16,701 bases of DNA from Anaerolineae bacterium (GTDB taxonomy: Bacteria > Chloroflexota > Anaerolineae > J102), in NCBI GenBank assembly GCA_026985975.1, contig JALSPL010000016.1:1-16701 (forward strand), read 5' to 3'. Position 1 is the first letter of the stretch; each line of letters opens with the position of its first letter. The notes under the pieces are model-generated. The model saw nothing but the letters and a program-made list of their open reading frames with translations, had not been told where the DNA came from and made no database searches. A program made the position numbers and the translations under genes. This document shows, piece by piece, positions 1-9,500 of this stretch.

Positions 1-80
1 AAGGGTCACACATTCCTTATAGAAAATGCGGGCGTCAAAAGGTGGGTGAACCGACGTGAGATGAACGACTTTGTAACGGC

Positions 81-1508
81 TCATGATTCGTTGGCCCACA
101 GATCGCTTGTGGCGACCAGCAACCCCAATGCCGTGAATACATGACGATTGCTGACGATGTCACCGCTGATCATGGCGTTCATTATGGTGAAAGTGAAAAA
201 TCCCAACGCAATGATGGAGAGGGATCGCCTGCAGACGCCTTTTTTGACAAATCCCCGGAATGCAATTACAAGCATAGCGAGCCATAGGACTATTCCCACC
301 AGCCCCAACTCACTCAAAATCTCCAAAATTATATTATGAGGATACACGCGGAGTTGATCGGCGGGATAGTAATAGGCGAAGCTGCCCGCGCCCGCGCCAA
401 TCAGCGGCGCACTCAACCAAAGACGCCAGGCATTGGCAAACCTTTCCTGTCTCAATTCCACGCTTTTATTCGGGATATCCTTGGGGGACGGGATCCTCGG
501 TCGGGGGGTCGGTTTCGGTTTGGCGGGTGAAGGGGTTGCCGGCCGAGTAGTGGCCGCTTTCGCTGTTTCACCTCCCGCCGTCGGAGAAGACTGCGCTGTC
601 GGCGTCGATGGTTTCGGCGCGGGCGTAGGTTGTACTGTGGGAAGAGGCGTAGGCGAAGGTTGTGCGCCGGGCAATTCCCATCCGACCTCATGCGCCAGAA
701 TGACATTGAAGCGATACATGGTGCGAAGACTCGGGCCCATCCACAGCGACCCTGCCAGATAAAGAATCGCCAGGGCTGCTATGAAAAGAAACTTGAGCGG
801 GAGTTGCCTTTGCACCAACACCAAAATCAACACCGTGGTCAGAGCCGCAGCGACAAATGGCCCGCGGGCGCCCACAATCAACAATACGAAAAAGAAGAGC
901 AGGCTGAGGGCAAGCAACAGCCATGTCCGCCATCTCCGACTATTCTTACTGAAACTGGCGGCTAACGCCACTACAAAACCAAGGCCTACCAATCTGCCAA
1001 CTGTCTGATATGAAGCTCCCAACACGATATAAGAACGCACGTCCCTGTGGGGGAGATAAACGCGCATCGCTTGCAGTGCAAAAAGGAAAGCCAGCGCCAG
1101 GAGGGCGCCATAAAAGCGTCTCAATCTTCTCCTGTCGCCATCCATGACCACAGCGGCTCCCGCAAGCGCCCATCCATTTAATACTGCAAACTGGATCGCT
1201 TTTTCCAGGCCATAGCGCGTTGGCGGGGCCCATAGCAAACTCAGCAACACCCATCCCGAAAACGCCGCCATGGCCGCGACCAGGATCAGCGCCCGGCGAG
1301 ACAGGGAATATCCTCGCTTCCAGAACACCCATCCGCCAGCGGCCACGCTTACAATCAGAAAGAGCAGGGTCAGATCAACGGGAACCCGGCTCAGGAATTC
1401 ACTTGACTTGTAGAATCCTGCAAACAGATACAGGACAAATGCCGTCTCGAAAGAGAAAACCGTCGACAGAGACCGGCGAAAAGGAGAGTTGGGATGCAAT
1501 ATAGACAT
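81..1508 (-). CDS. wzy: Wzy-type O-antigen/exopolysaccharide polymerase (Wzy_C/O-antigen ligase family) with a Pro/Thr-rich loop
   Basis: Predicted 475-residue polytopic membrane protein that would join lipid-linked repeat units on the outer face of the membrane. Hydrophobic segments alternate with short loops from about residue 20 to 260. The GARGP motif at 213-217 and the segment at 356-410, with PHN at 390-392 followed by ILEILSELGLVG, are typical of the Wzy_C/O-antigen ligase family. A spacer at about 280-345, made almost only of Pro, Thr, Ser, Ala and Lys, is inserted in the large extracytoplasmic loop just before the conserved block; this is unusual. The ATG lies 4 nt after the flippase stop with no clear Shine-Dalgarno, so it is probably translated by coupling. 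A WaaL-like ligase cannot be excluded from sequence alone, but pairing with a flippase favours polymerase. It is the last gene of the packed block. The 80 bases beyond it (1-80) hold no gene or convincing terminator that I can see. Confidence 0.85.
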   Translation of the reverse strand: MSILHPNSPFRRSLSTVFSFETAFVLYLFAGFYKSSEFLSRVPVDLTLLFLIVSVAAGGWVFWKRGYSLSRRALILVAAMAAFSGWVLLSLLWAPPTRYGLEKAIQFAVLNGWALAGAAVVMDGDRRRLRRFYGALLALAFLFALQAMRVYLPHRDVRSYIVLGASYQTVGRLVGLGFVVALAASFSKNSRRWRTWLLLALSLLFFFVLLIVGARGPFVAAALTTVLILVLVQRQLPLKFLFIAALAILYLAGSLWMGPSLRTMYRFNVILAHEVGWELPGAQPSPTPLPTVQPTPAPKPSTPTAQSSPTAGGETAKAATTRPATPSPAKPKPTPRPRIPSPKDIPNKSVELRQERFANAWRLWLSAPLIGAGAGSFAYYYPADQLRVYPHNIILEILSELGLVGIVLWLAMLVIAFRGFVKKGVCRRSLSIIALGFFTFTIMNAMISGDIVSNRHVFTALGLLVATSDLWANES

Positions 1509-1512
1509 GGTG

Positions 1513-2841
1513 TTATCGGACGATTGGTTTGACGGGAGGAGCGGTGGTCTTTCGCAACTGTCCCCACATCATCAGAAACAGAATGGCGTACATGACGAAC
1601 ATCGAGCCGCCATAAAGGGCCAGGGTGCTCAGGCTGGATAGTCCCAGCGCCTTATGACCGATCCAGATCACGGCAACAACGACCGTGACGCGGGAAATAT
1701 CCCAGATCAACTGCAAGTCCTGCCGTTCCAGGATGTTCAAGGTCTGAGAAAGCGGCGTCACCACCATTTGTCCCAAAAACATGGGCAGGAGCGCCACGAT
1801 ATACCACCCCGATGTGCGCCATTGATCTCCGAAGATAAACCCAAAGACCCAGGGGGCGAGCAGGCCTCCTATCACCAGAGGGACGCCAACATACAAAAAA
1901 AGTTTCGTTGCTGTCCGTAGAAAGAGGCGTCGCATGGCGACGGGATTTTCGTTACGCAGACGGGACGCCTCGCCCAAATACACTTGCGAGACCGAGCGCC
2001 CGATCAAGGTCAGGGGGATGCCCGCCACCCGTTGCGCCAGCCCGAACCATCCAGCCACCCCGGCGCCGAAGAATGCGGCAAAGAGAAGTGGCGCCGCCTG
2101 CAAACCTCCCTGATTCAACAGCGCCGACCAGCTTGAGAGCAGAGGAAATCGACGATAGCGGGACGCGGCGAGCCTGATGTTGGCAAGGCTGATTGAATCC
2201 AAGAGATCACGGTGCGATCGCATCAGGGCGTAAAACAACATGACGCCGGCGATGACGCGTCCCAGCACATAGCCTCCAACCAACCCCACAGCGCCCCATT
2301 GCGTCCATCCCATCAGCAATTGTCCACTGGCCATGGAGGCGCTCTGGCCGATCTTGGCTTGGGTCAGACGCTTGAAGCGCCTCTCGCGAATATGCCAATA
2401 GCTCAGAATCTGAAAAGCGCCTCCGGAGAACATGCCCAGAGGGATCAGCCAGAGATAAGGCGTCAGTTGGGGCACAGACAGAAGTGTGGCCAGGTCGGCG
2501 CCGAAAACAGCGACGAACACGCTCAGAATCATGGTCATTCCCAGCAGAATCACGCCACTCAGCGCCGTGAGATTGATGGCGAATGAGGGAGAAGCTGGCA
2601 GTGGAATGGCTATTTCATACCGCAGCGCCGAAACGACAATCATTAATCCCAACACCGAGATGAAGACGGTCAGCACGCCGAAATCATCGGGGGTGTAGAG
2701 TCGGGTCAGGATGGGCGTGACCAGCACCACCAGCGCCTGAGCGACGCCCGTGCCCCCCGCCAAAATCAGTACATTGCCCAGAAAACTGCCGCTGCGCAGG
2801 CGTTGCTGGAGGGCATCGAATCTGGCCCGTAACATCGTCAT
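1513..2841 (-). CDS. wzx: Wzx-type polysaccharide flippase (MOP superfamily)
   Basis: Predicted 442-residue integral membrane protein with about 12 hydrophobic segments, which would move undecaprenyl-linked repeat units across the cytoplasmic membrane. The N-terminal block at about residues 22-56, with PILTRLYTPDDFG, is a hallmark of the Wzx/PST group of the MOP superfamily, and the length fits that family. ATGs occur at 2841 and 2835. The GGGA just upstream is almost on top of the first but about 7 nt from the second, so translation may begin at 2835; the longer form is given. The gene follows the acetyltransferase stop by 9 nt and precedes the polymerase by 4 nt, which fits a Wzx/Wzy pair expressed together. 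Substrate specificity cannot be read from the sequence. Confidence 0.88.
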   Translation of the reverse strand: MTMLRARFDALQQRLRSGSFLGNVLILAGGTGVAQALVVLVTPILTRLYTPDDFGVLTVFISVLGLMIVVSALRYEIAIPLPASPSFAINLTALSGVILLGMTMILSVFVAVFGADLATLLSVPQLTPYLWLIPLGMFSGGAFQILSYWHIRERRFKRLTQAKIGQSASMASGQLLMGWTQWGAVGLVGGYVLGRVIAGVMLFYALMRSHRDLLDSISLANIRLAASRYRRFPLLSSWSALLNQGGLQAAPLLFAAFFGAGVAGWFGLAQRVAGIPLTLIGRSVSQVYLGEASRLRNENPVAMRRLFLRTATKLFLYVGVPLVIGGLLAPWVFGFIFGDQWRTSGWYIVALLPMFLGQMVVTPLSQTLNILERQDLQLIWDISRVTVVVAVIWIGHKALGLSSLSTLALYGGSMFVMYAILFLMMWGQLRKTTAPPVKPIVR

Positions 2842-2850
2842 TTCCCGGCG

Positions 2851-3464
2851 TTAGTTTTTACTGGGCAAAGGCTCATCTTCGGGCCAATCCAGGCAACGCA
2901 GCACGCCCGGCGTCACCTCGCCATAACGCCAGCCGCTTTGCGGACACACCCAATTGCCCGTCTCATCCTGCTCGGTGAGTCGATGCCCGTGGCGGCTGAT
3001 CCAGCCCACGCGACGGGCGGGCACGCCTACCATCAGCGCATAATCGGGCGCATCGGTTGTCAGCACCGCGCCGGCGCCGATGAGGGCGTAGCGGCCAATG
3101 GTGACGCCGCAGACGATGGTGGCGTTGGCCCCGATGGTCGCGCCTCGCCGCACCAGCGTGGTCTTGAACTCGCTCTTGCGCTCGATCTCGCTGCGAGGAT
3201 TGATGACGTTGGTGAAGACCATGGAAGGCCCACAGAAGACGTAGTCTTCCAGGATGACGCCGTTGTACACCGAGACGTTGTTCTGAATCTTGACGCCCTT
3301 GCCGATGACCGTGTTGTTATCCACGAACACATTTTGGCCCAGATTGCAGCCCTCGCCGATGCGGGCCGTGGGCATGATGTGGCTGAAATGCCAGATGCGC
3401 GTGCCCGCTCCGATGTGTGCGCCCTCATCCACCACCGCGGTGGGATGCACGAAATAGGCTCGTT

Positions 3465-3471
<7 letters not shown>
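2851..3471 (-). CDS. wbpD: WbpD/WlbB-type UDP-2-acetamido-3-amino-glucuronate N-acetyltransferase (left-handed beta-helix)
   Basis: A 206-residue hexapeptide-repeat acyltransferase. The family transfers acetyl from acetyl-CoA to the 3-amino group of UDP-2-acetamido-3-amino-2,3-dideoxy-glucuronate. The imperfect hexapeptide repeats run from about residue 8 to 150. The blocks IWHFSHI (26-32), GCNLGQNVFVDNN (41-53), KIQNNVSVYNGV (61-72), FCGPSMVFTNVINPRS (79-94) and GATIGANATIVCG (110-122) are characteristic of WbpD/WlbB. The C-terminal 45 residues hold two Cys (176 and 193) in a small extra segment. The start at 3471 was chosen because homology begins there and a GGAG lies 7 nt upstream; the frame stays open further up, but only over the previous gene. 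The start overlaps the end of the oxidoreductase gene by 7 nt, so the two are translationally coupled. Assignment is strengthened by that neighbour. Confidence 0.87.
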
Positions 3472-4471
<1,000 letters not shown>

Positions 4472-4475
<4 letters not shown>

Positions 4476-6832
4476 TGTTGCTCGCTCCATTGGTCAAACA
4501 GGTTTTGCCAGCTTTCAGGGGGATTTTTGTGTAATGCAATGGCTTTTTGCAAACTGGCCAGCGCCTCTTCATTGCGCCCCAGCGCCCGCAGCGTCAGCGC
4601 CCGGAAGTATTCTCCCCAGGCGTTTTCGGGGCGCATCGCAAGGGAACGATCCAGCGCCTTGAGCGCCTCATCATAGCGTTTTTGATTGTAGAGCACGATG
4701 CCAAGATGATAGGGCGGGCGGAAGCTGTCAGGGGAGGACTTCTCCGCTGTGCGATACCACTTTTCCGCCTCCTCATATTCCTGGCGGTAGCGATACGTCT
4801 CTCCCACGCCCAGCAGTGCATCCAGGCTGTCGGACTTTAGCGTCAGCGCCTGCCTGTAAGCCTGCTCCGCCTGCTCATACGCTCGATTCAGGATGAGCAT
4901 GTAGCCCAATTTGAGAAGATAGGGATAGGCGTCTTCGCCCTGGGCCAAATCAACAGCCTTTTGGTACAGATCAGCCGCCTTTTGCCAATCCCGCTCCTTT
5001 TCCGCCTCGCGGGCCTGCGCCGCCCAATGAGCTGGGTCTGACTCCGGCGTGGGATAGCGTTGCCATCTTGCCAGCAGCTTCGACCACTCTGCGGGCGGAT
5101 TCTCATAACCAGCCACAGCCTTTTCCATTGAAGCGATGGCCTCTTCCCGCCGGTCCAGCGCATCCAGGATGGTCGCCTGATAATATAATAATTCCGGCAA
5201 TTGGGGTTTGATGGCCAGCGCCTGTCTGATAAAGGTCAGCGCCTGCTCATAATGCTGCTGACTGCGGGCGACGAGCGCCAGATACATCGGTGGCCGATAA
5301 TTGTCAGGGGCCAGTTCGAGAGCTTGCTGGAATAACGCCGTCGCTTGATCGTAATCTTCCTGATTTCGGGCGATATCTCCCAATTCGATATAGGCGTCGG
5401 CTTTTTCCGGATATTTTTCGATGATCCGTTTCAACGCCGAAGACGCGTCAGCCAGCTCGCCGAGTCGTCGCAACACACGCGCCCGCTGCAAAAGCAAGCG
5501 ATAGTCGTCAGGCGGAATAGCGATCTCAGCGCCCCGTTTGTACATCTCCGCGGCCTTCTCCCAATCCTTATTCTTTTCAGCCTCCTGGCCCAACCGCCAC
5601 CACACTTCCGGGGTCGAGCTGGCGTCAGGATATTTCCGCCATTGCTCTAACTTGGATTGCCATCCCGCTGGCGGATTCACGCTGAGCGCTATCGCGGTTT
5701 CCAGCACATTGGCGGCTTTCTTACGATCCCCCAGCAAATCCAGCGTCAACGCCTTTTCATAAAGCACAGGCGCATAAGTTGGTTTTAGCGCCAGCGCTTT
5801 ATTCAAATCATCCAATGCCTTCTGATAATCTCCCTCCGAGCGGGCGATTGTGCCCAGATAGTAATAGGGAGCGTACTGTTCGGGCTGAACTGCTGCGGCT
5901 TTGCGATACCATTCTCTGGCCTGATCATAACGTTGTTGATAGCGATAGATATGCCCCATGCCGAGATAACCATCGATCTTGTCGGGGAATGTCTCAATGG
6001 CTTTTTGATACGCTACTTCAGCTTTATCGAATTCTCGTGAGCGCAGGCCCATCACGCCGGCCCGGAGATAATCTCTCAGCGCATCCTTTTTCTCTTTTTC
6101 CAGCGTCCCCGCTTTTAGATAGGCGTCCAGCGCCCCATCCCAGTTTTCTCCCTGTTCCAGCGCCTGCCCCAGCGCCCACCAGTATTCGGGCGAATCGGCG
6201 GGATAAGCGGATTGCAATTGTCGCCACACTTGCAATGCTTCATCATCCCTCCCCAACTTTTTGTAGATCGAAGTCAATTTTCCGGCGATTTTGCCATCTG
6301 GCGCATAGGCAAAGGCTATCCGATACCATCCTGCCGCGGTGCGTAGTTTCTTCGCCTGCTCGCTGGCCGCCCCCTTTTTAGAAGCGTACCGGCTGATCTC
6401 CTCGGCAGAGTCCGTCTCCAGCATTTCACCCCGGGCGAATCGGGCGATGGCGGTGTTCAATAACAGCAGGGGGTCAGTCACATACGACGCATCCAGTCCA
6501 GCTTGCCAGCTATCGCCCGCGCGATCCTCCTCACCCGCCAGGCAAGCTAACTGCCCTTGATGCAGAGATGGGTGGGCGTCTGCATCACCGGCCCGCTTCA
6601 GCCGATTTCGCATTTCTTGCAGCATGACGGCGTCATCCGCAGGCGGACAAGCGGCATCGGTGGGGATCAGCGTGTCAGGCTTCCACACTCGCGCCAAATC
6701 AATGCTGAAAAGATTGACAGAGGCCCGGGCGAGCAAAGTCGGTCCCAGCAGAATGAGCGCCAGCAGCGCAGCGACTGCGATCAACGCAGCCAGCCGCCTG
6801 CCAATTGTCGCCTGCGCTTTGCTACCAGCCAC
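4472..6832 (-). CDS. Membrane-anchored TPR protein built of three 192-residue super-modules
   Basis: A 786-residue protein with a single N-terminal hydrophobic segment at about residues 12-36 following a short basic stretch, then a globular region and a long tetratricopeptide array. It is probably anchored in the cytoplasmic membrane with the array outside. TPR-like units with G-x-Y/A and YxxAxxxYxxAL patterns fill residues about 190-770. From about 217 on they are organised as three long modules, each ending in NPPxxW. The function is not known from sequence; TPR arrays are protein-binding scaffolds, and such proteins occur in polysaccharide assembly loci. The GTG start at 6832 directly abuts the sulfotransferase stop (TAG then GTG) with AAGGA 6 nt upstream. 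The TGA stop overlaps the ATG of the next gene. Sulfotransferases are often fused to TPR arrays in bacteria, so a physical or functional partnership with the upstream sulfotransferase is plausible. Confidence 0.85.
4475..6184 (-). repeat. Three tandem 192-residue modules within the TPR gene
   Basis: Residues 217-408, 409-600 and 601-786 are copies of one long module. Each opens with a Trp-containing segment and a (E/D)W..A...Y helix pair, contains five TPR-like units, and ends with NPP-x-x-W-x-x-x-x-x-x-W. The NPP motif starts at residues 386, 578 and 770, exactly 192 apart. A Gly in the middle TPR of each module is at 293, 485 and 677, also exactly 192 apart. The copies have diverged in sequence but not in length. 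This points to triplication of a 576-bp unit followed by strict length conservation. Confidence 0.85.
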
Positions 6833-7465
6833 CTACTTTCCTTCCGTTCGATTGCGATAGAGGTTGGGATCCACCACCTGAACCATAGCCCGCACATCCA
6901 GACTTCCCCCCAGAAAGACGTTCACCTTCGCGGCCCAGGGTTCAGGATCGACTAACATGGCGTTGTAGTCCAGATCCAGCATCTCGAAATTGGGCTGACG
7001 GGCCAGCCAAGTCTTCACCTGCTGCACATGCCTGGCCAGAAGCTCGGCCAGCTTCTCATCGCTGATCTCTGATTTCTCACCGCGGCGTTCCAGCATCTTG
7101 CGCTGCGAGGCCAGCACCTCGGGCATCTTGCGATTCATAAACAACACCTGGTACTCATACTCGGGCGGCAAGTGTTCCAGCAGGGCGGAGATGACCTTGA
7201 CCGCCTTGCCGCGGGCCCCGGCCACCCAGGCGACGTCACCTTTGTCCAGTTGTTTCACCCGCTCGAACTCGTAATAGCCCTTGGGGTTATCCTCGTCCGC
7301 AGTGCGAATGCCATCGATGACCAGGGACGCGCCCCCGGCCTCCAGCATCTTCATCATCATGGACGTGCCCGAGCGCGGCAAACCCGAGACAATGACCACG
7401 GGCTTGCGTTCTTTGCCGCTATCGCCTGCATCTTTTTTGCCAAACAGCGATGAAAACAGTTTCAT
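6833..7465 (-). CDS. PAPS-dependent sulfotransferase family protein
   Basis: A 210-residue P-loop sulfotransferase, expected to move sulfate from PAPS to a carbohydrate acceptor. The 5'-phosphosulfate-binding loop SGLPRSGTS is at residues 27-35. DNPKGYYEFE at 59-68 is common in this bacterial sulfotransferase group. The region at 108-123 (LFMNRKMPEVLASQRK) occupies the place of the 3'-phosphate-binding motif. It is short compared with many sulfotransferases (about 250-300 residues) but keeps the nucleotide-binding elements. The start has an excellent AGGAGG 7 nt upstream. Its stop touches the GTG of the TPR gene. Upstream lies an intrinsic terminator and then the PAPS synthase, which would supply the co-substrate. 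The acceptor, most likely the exopolysaccharide or its precursor, is inferred from context only. Confidence 0.85.
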   Translation of the reverse strand: MKLFSSLFGKKDAGDSGKERKPVVIVSGLPRSGTSMMMKMLEAGGASLVIDGIRTADEDNPKGYYEFERVKQLDKGDVAWVAGARGKAVKVISALLEHLPPEYEYQVLFMNRKMPEVLASQRKMLERRGEKSEISDEKLAELLARHVQQVKTWLARQPNFEMLDLDYNAMLVDPEPWAAKVNVFLGGSLDVRAMVQVVDPNLYRNRTEGK

Positions 7466-7489
7466 ACATCAACCTCCTGCCTCGACAGG

Positions 7490-7545
7490 AAAAAAGGCAT
7501 GGATCATGCTCCACACTCCGAGAGGCGAACGCCGATCCATGCCTT
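7490..7545 (-). terminator. Intrinsic (Rho-independent) terminator after the PAPS synthase gene
   Basis: Plus-strand arms at 7494-7505 and 7534-7545 are a perfect 12-bp inverted repeat (aaggcatggatc / gatccatgcctt). Read on the minus strand, the hairpin starts 13 nt after the stop of the upstream gene and ends in a run of six T (7495-7490). The 28-nt loop contains a further small hairpin (ggcgttcgcc). Only about 24 nt separate the T-run from the next start codon, and they include its Shine-Dalgarno, so there is no room for a separate promoter downstream of the terminator. Confidence 0.8.
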
Positions 7546-7558
7546 GTGACGCCGGCAT

Positions 7559-9292
7559 TTATTGCAGTTTCAGGAATCCGCGTTCGGTCAGCAGATCGAC
7601 GATCCTGTGAGCGTTTTCCTCGGCCGTGTAATGGACGGTGTCCAGGGAGATTTCGGGGTTGTTGGGGGGCTCGTAAGGATCATCGATGCCCGTGAAACCC
7701 TTGATCTCGCCGCGGCGGGCCTTGGCGTACAGACCTTTCACATCACGATCTTCGCAGACTTCCAGGGGCGTGTCCATGAACACCTCGATGAAATTATCGG
7801 CGCCAACCATGTTGCGCACATCATTTCGGGTCGCCCGATAGGGACTGACCGCCGCGCACACCGCCACGCCGCGATGTCGCACGATCTCAGCCGCCACAAA
7901 GCCGATGCGACGGATGTTGATGTCCCGATCTTCCTTGCTGAAGCCCAGGCCCTTGGAGAGATGGGTGCGCACCACATCGCCGTCGAGCTGGGTGACATTG
8001 CGGCCATGCTCCAGCAGCAGCGTCGTCAAAATCTCGGCCGTGGTGGATTTGCCCGAGCCGCTGAGGCCGGTAAACCACACGGTGAAGCCCTGCTTGTGCT
8101 TGGCCGGATAGCTGTCGGCCAGGATCTCGGCCACCTCGGGCCGGGTGAACCATTCGGGCAGGGCGTGGCCATTGTTCAGATATTCCTCCCGCACCTGGGT
8201 GCCCGAAATCGATGCGGTGCGGACGCTGTCGTCCACTTTATCGATTTCCTCATATCGGCCTTCATCAGGCAGATACACCAGCATTTTGAAGGGGATGACC
8301 TTGACGCCCAGTTCGTCGCTGAAGGCGTTGGCCATCTCCTGGGCGTCGTACGGGCCGTAGAAGGGATTGCCCTGGGAATCCTTGCCCGGGCCCGCGTGAT
8401 CGCGGCCCACGATGAAATGGTTGGCCCCATAATTGCGACGGATGAGCATGTGCCACACCGCCTCGCGCGGGCCGGCCATGCGCATGGCCAGCGGCAGCAG
8501 GCTTAGCACCACGCTGCCCGGCTCATAATACTTCTCGGTCAGCACTTTGTAGGTGCGAACGCGGGTGTAATGGTCCACATCGCCGGGCCGGGTCATGCCC
8601 ACCACCGGATGCAGCAACAGCGTGCCGTCAATAGAGGCCGCCGCCCGCTTGGTCAGCTCTTCGTGCACGCGATGCAGAGGATTGCGGGTCTGAAAGGCCA
8701 CCACGTTGGCGTTGCCCGTCTCCGCCAGGAGCTTGCGGGTTTCAGCGGGCGTCCGCCGCAGCTCTTTGAAATCGTAGCGCAGGGGAAGCTGCAATACGCG
8801 CAGACGGCCGGAGATATTCAGCTTGCCCCAACGGTGCATCTCAGCCACCAGGGGATGCCGCAAATCGGTCGTGCCGAAGACTTTTTCCGCAGTCTCGTTG
8901 ATGTCCCATTCGTAGATTTCCTCGATGGTCATGAGCGCCAGGATGTTGTTCTTTTGGTCCCGCAGTGCGATCTCCTGGCCCAACCGGATGTCTGGCCCTG
9001 GCTCCACCGGCAAGGTGATAGGGATGGGTGAAATGGCGCCATTGCTCAGACGCATCTCATCCAGCACGCTCTGATAGTCCTGCTCGCCCATAAAACGATC
9101 CAGCGGCGAAAAAGCCCCCGTCGCCAATAATTCCAGATCACAAATCGAACGTTCTGAAAGCTGGATGGAAGGCAGCTTCCCGGCATAACGCTTCAGATGA
9201 TCTTGCTCCTCGGCTGGCGCCAGTAAATCCACCAGCTTGCCGCCATAAGGTTCGATAAGTGTTGTTTGTTCCATCGTCATAACTGCCGACAT
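7559..9292 (-). CDS. sat/cysC: Bifunctional sulfate adenylyltransferase / adenylylsulfate kinase (PAPS synthase)
   Basis: A 577-residue two-domain enzyme. The N-terminal ATP sulfurylase makes APS from sulfate and ATP; the C-terminal APS kinase phosphorylates APS to PAPS. The sulfurylase domain (about residues 1-390) has QTRNPLHRVH at 201-210, GRDHAGPG at 296-303 and SISGTQVREEYL at 361-372. The kinase domain (about 400-577) has the P-loop GLSGSGKST at 409-417, DGD at 437-439, GFSKEDRDINIRRIG at 450-464 and the SPYRATRNDVR region at 483-493. All key motifs are intact, so both activities are expected. The ATG at 9292 has AAGGAG 12 nt upstream; ATGs at 9280 and 9274 are alternatives. The gene lies between a MITE-like element and an intrinsic terminator, so it can be a transcription unit of its own. 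With the sulfotransferase beside it, the likely role is to supply PAPS for sulfation, not assimilation. Confidence 0.96.
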   Translation of the reverse strand: MSAVMTMEQTTLIEPYGGKLVDLLAPAEEQDHLKRYAGKLPSIQLSERSICDLELLATGAFSPLDRFMGEQDYQSVLDEMRLSNGAISPIPITLPVEPGPDIRLGQEIALRDQKNNILALMTIEEIYEWDINETAEKVFGTTDLRHPLVAEMHRWGKLNISGRLRVLQLPLRYDFKELRRTPAETRKLLAETGNANVVAFQTRNPLHRVHEELTKRAAASIDGTLLLHPVVGMTRPGDVDHYTRVRTYKVLTEKYYEPGSVVLSLLPLAMRMAGPREAVWHMLIRRNYGANHFIVGRDHAGPGKDSQGNPFYGPYDAQEMANAFSDELGVKVIPFKMLVYLPDEGRYEEIDKVDDSVRTASISGTQVREEYLNNGHALPEWFTRPEVAEILADSYPAKHKQGFTVWFTGLSGSGKSTTAEILTTLLLEHGRNVTQLDGDVVRTHLSKGLGFSKEDRDINIRRIGFVAAEIVRHRGVAVCAAVSPYRATRNDVRNMVGADNFIEVFMDTPLEVCEDRDVKGLYAKARRGEIKGFTGIDDPYEPPNNPEISLDTVHYTAEENAHRIVDLLTERGFLKLQ

Positions 9293-9340
9293 GTTTTGTG
9301 GTTACTCCTTATGAATATTGAAAAAAGGGTTTTCATTTTA

Positions 9341-9477
9341 CTGGAGTCTGGCGAAAATTATTGGCCGCTTTTCAAGTCATTTTTTGACACAAATTAAGCG
9401 AATTTATCGAATTTTTCTCTTCTTTTTTCGTATAATTCGTGTCAATTCGCGTCAAAATCAAAAACGCCAGAGTCCAG
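9341..9477. mobile_element. MITE-like element, 137 bp, with terminal inverted repeats and an 8-bp target duplication
   Basis: The ends are ctggagtctggcg (9341-9353) and cgccagagtccag (9465-9477), a 13-bp inverted repeat with one mismatch. The octamer tcatttta occurs immediately outside both ends (9333-9340 and 9478-9485), as expected for a target site duplication. The interior holds a long imperfect palindrome: 9384-9411 against 9427-9455, about 21 of 28 positions paired, with a T/C-rich loop. There is no coding capacity. It fills most of the 208-bp gap between the dehydrogenase and PAPS synthase genes. A related element is at 11537-11727. No transposase is present to assign a family. Confidence 0.7.
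9429..9455 (-). promoter_or_regulatory. Candidate sigma-70-type promoter inside the MITE-like element
   Basis: On the minus strand, TTGACG (9455-9450) and TATACG (9434-9429) are separated by 15 bp. They lie about 140 bp upstream of the PAPS synthase start. The spacing is shorter than the usual 16-18 bp, and the hexamers lie in one arm of a palindrome, so they may be chance. No better promoter is visible between the two genes. Confidence 0.25.
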
Positions 9478-9500
9478 TCATTTTAATCCAAACCATAATT

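Noticed and set aside
1..80. Possible start of a further minus-strand gene beyond the polymerase (an AAGGA followed by ATG/GTG near position 10-20)
   Set aside because: The spacing is too short and only a few codons are visible, so no gene can be supported.
7562..8506. 314-codon plus-strand open frame opposite the PAPS synthase
   Set aside because: It mirrors the conserved kinase and sulfurylase coding region and has no domain or ribosome binding site of its own.
9384..9455. The palindrome in the first repeat element as a terminator of the dehydrogenase gene
   Set aside because: The stem is imperfect and, on the minus strand, is followed by A- and G-rich sequence without a T-run, so intrinsic termination is not supported.
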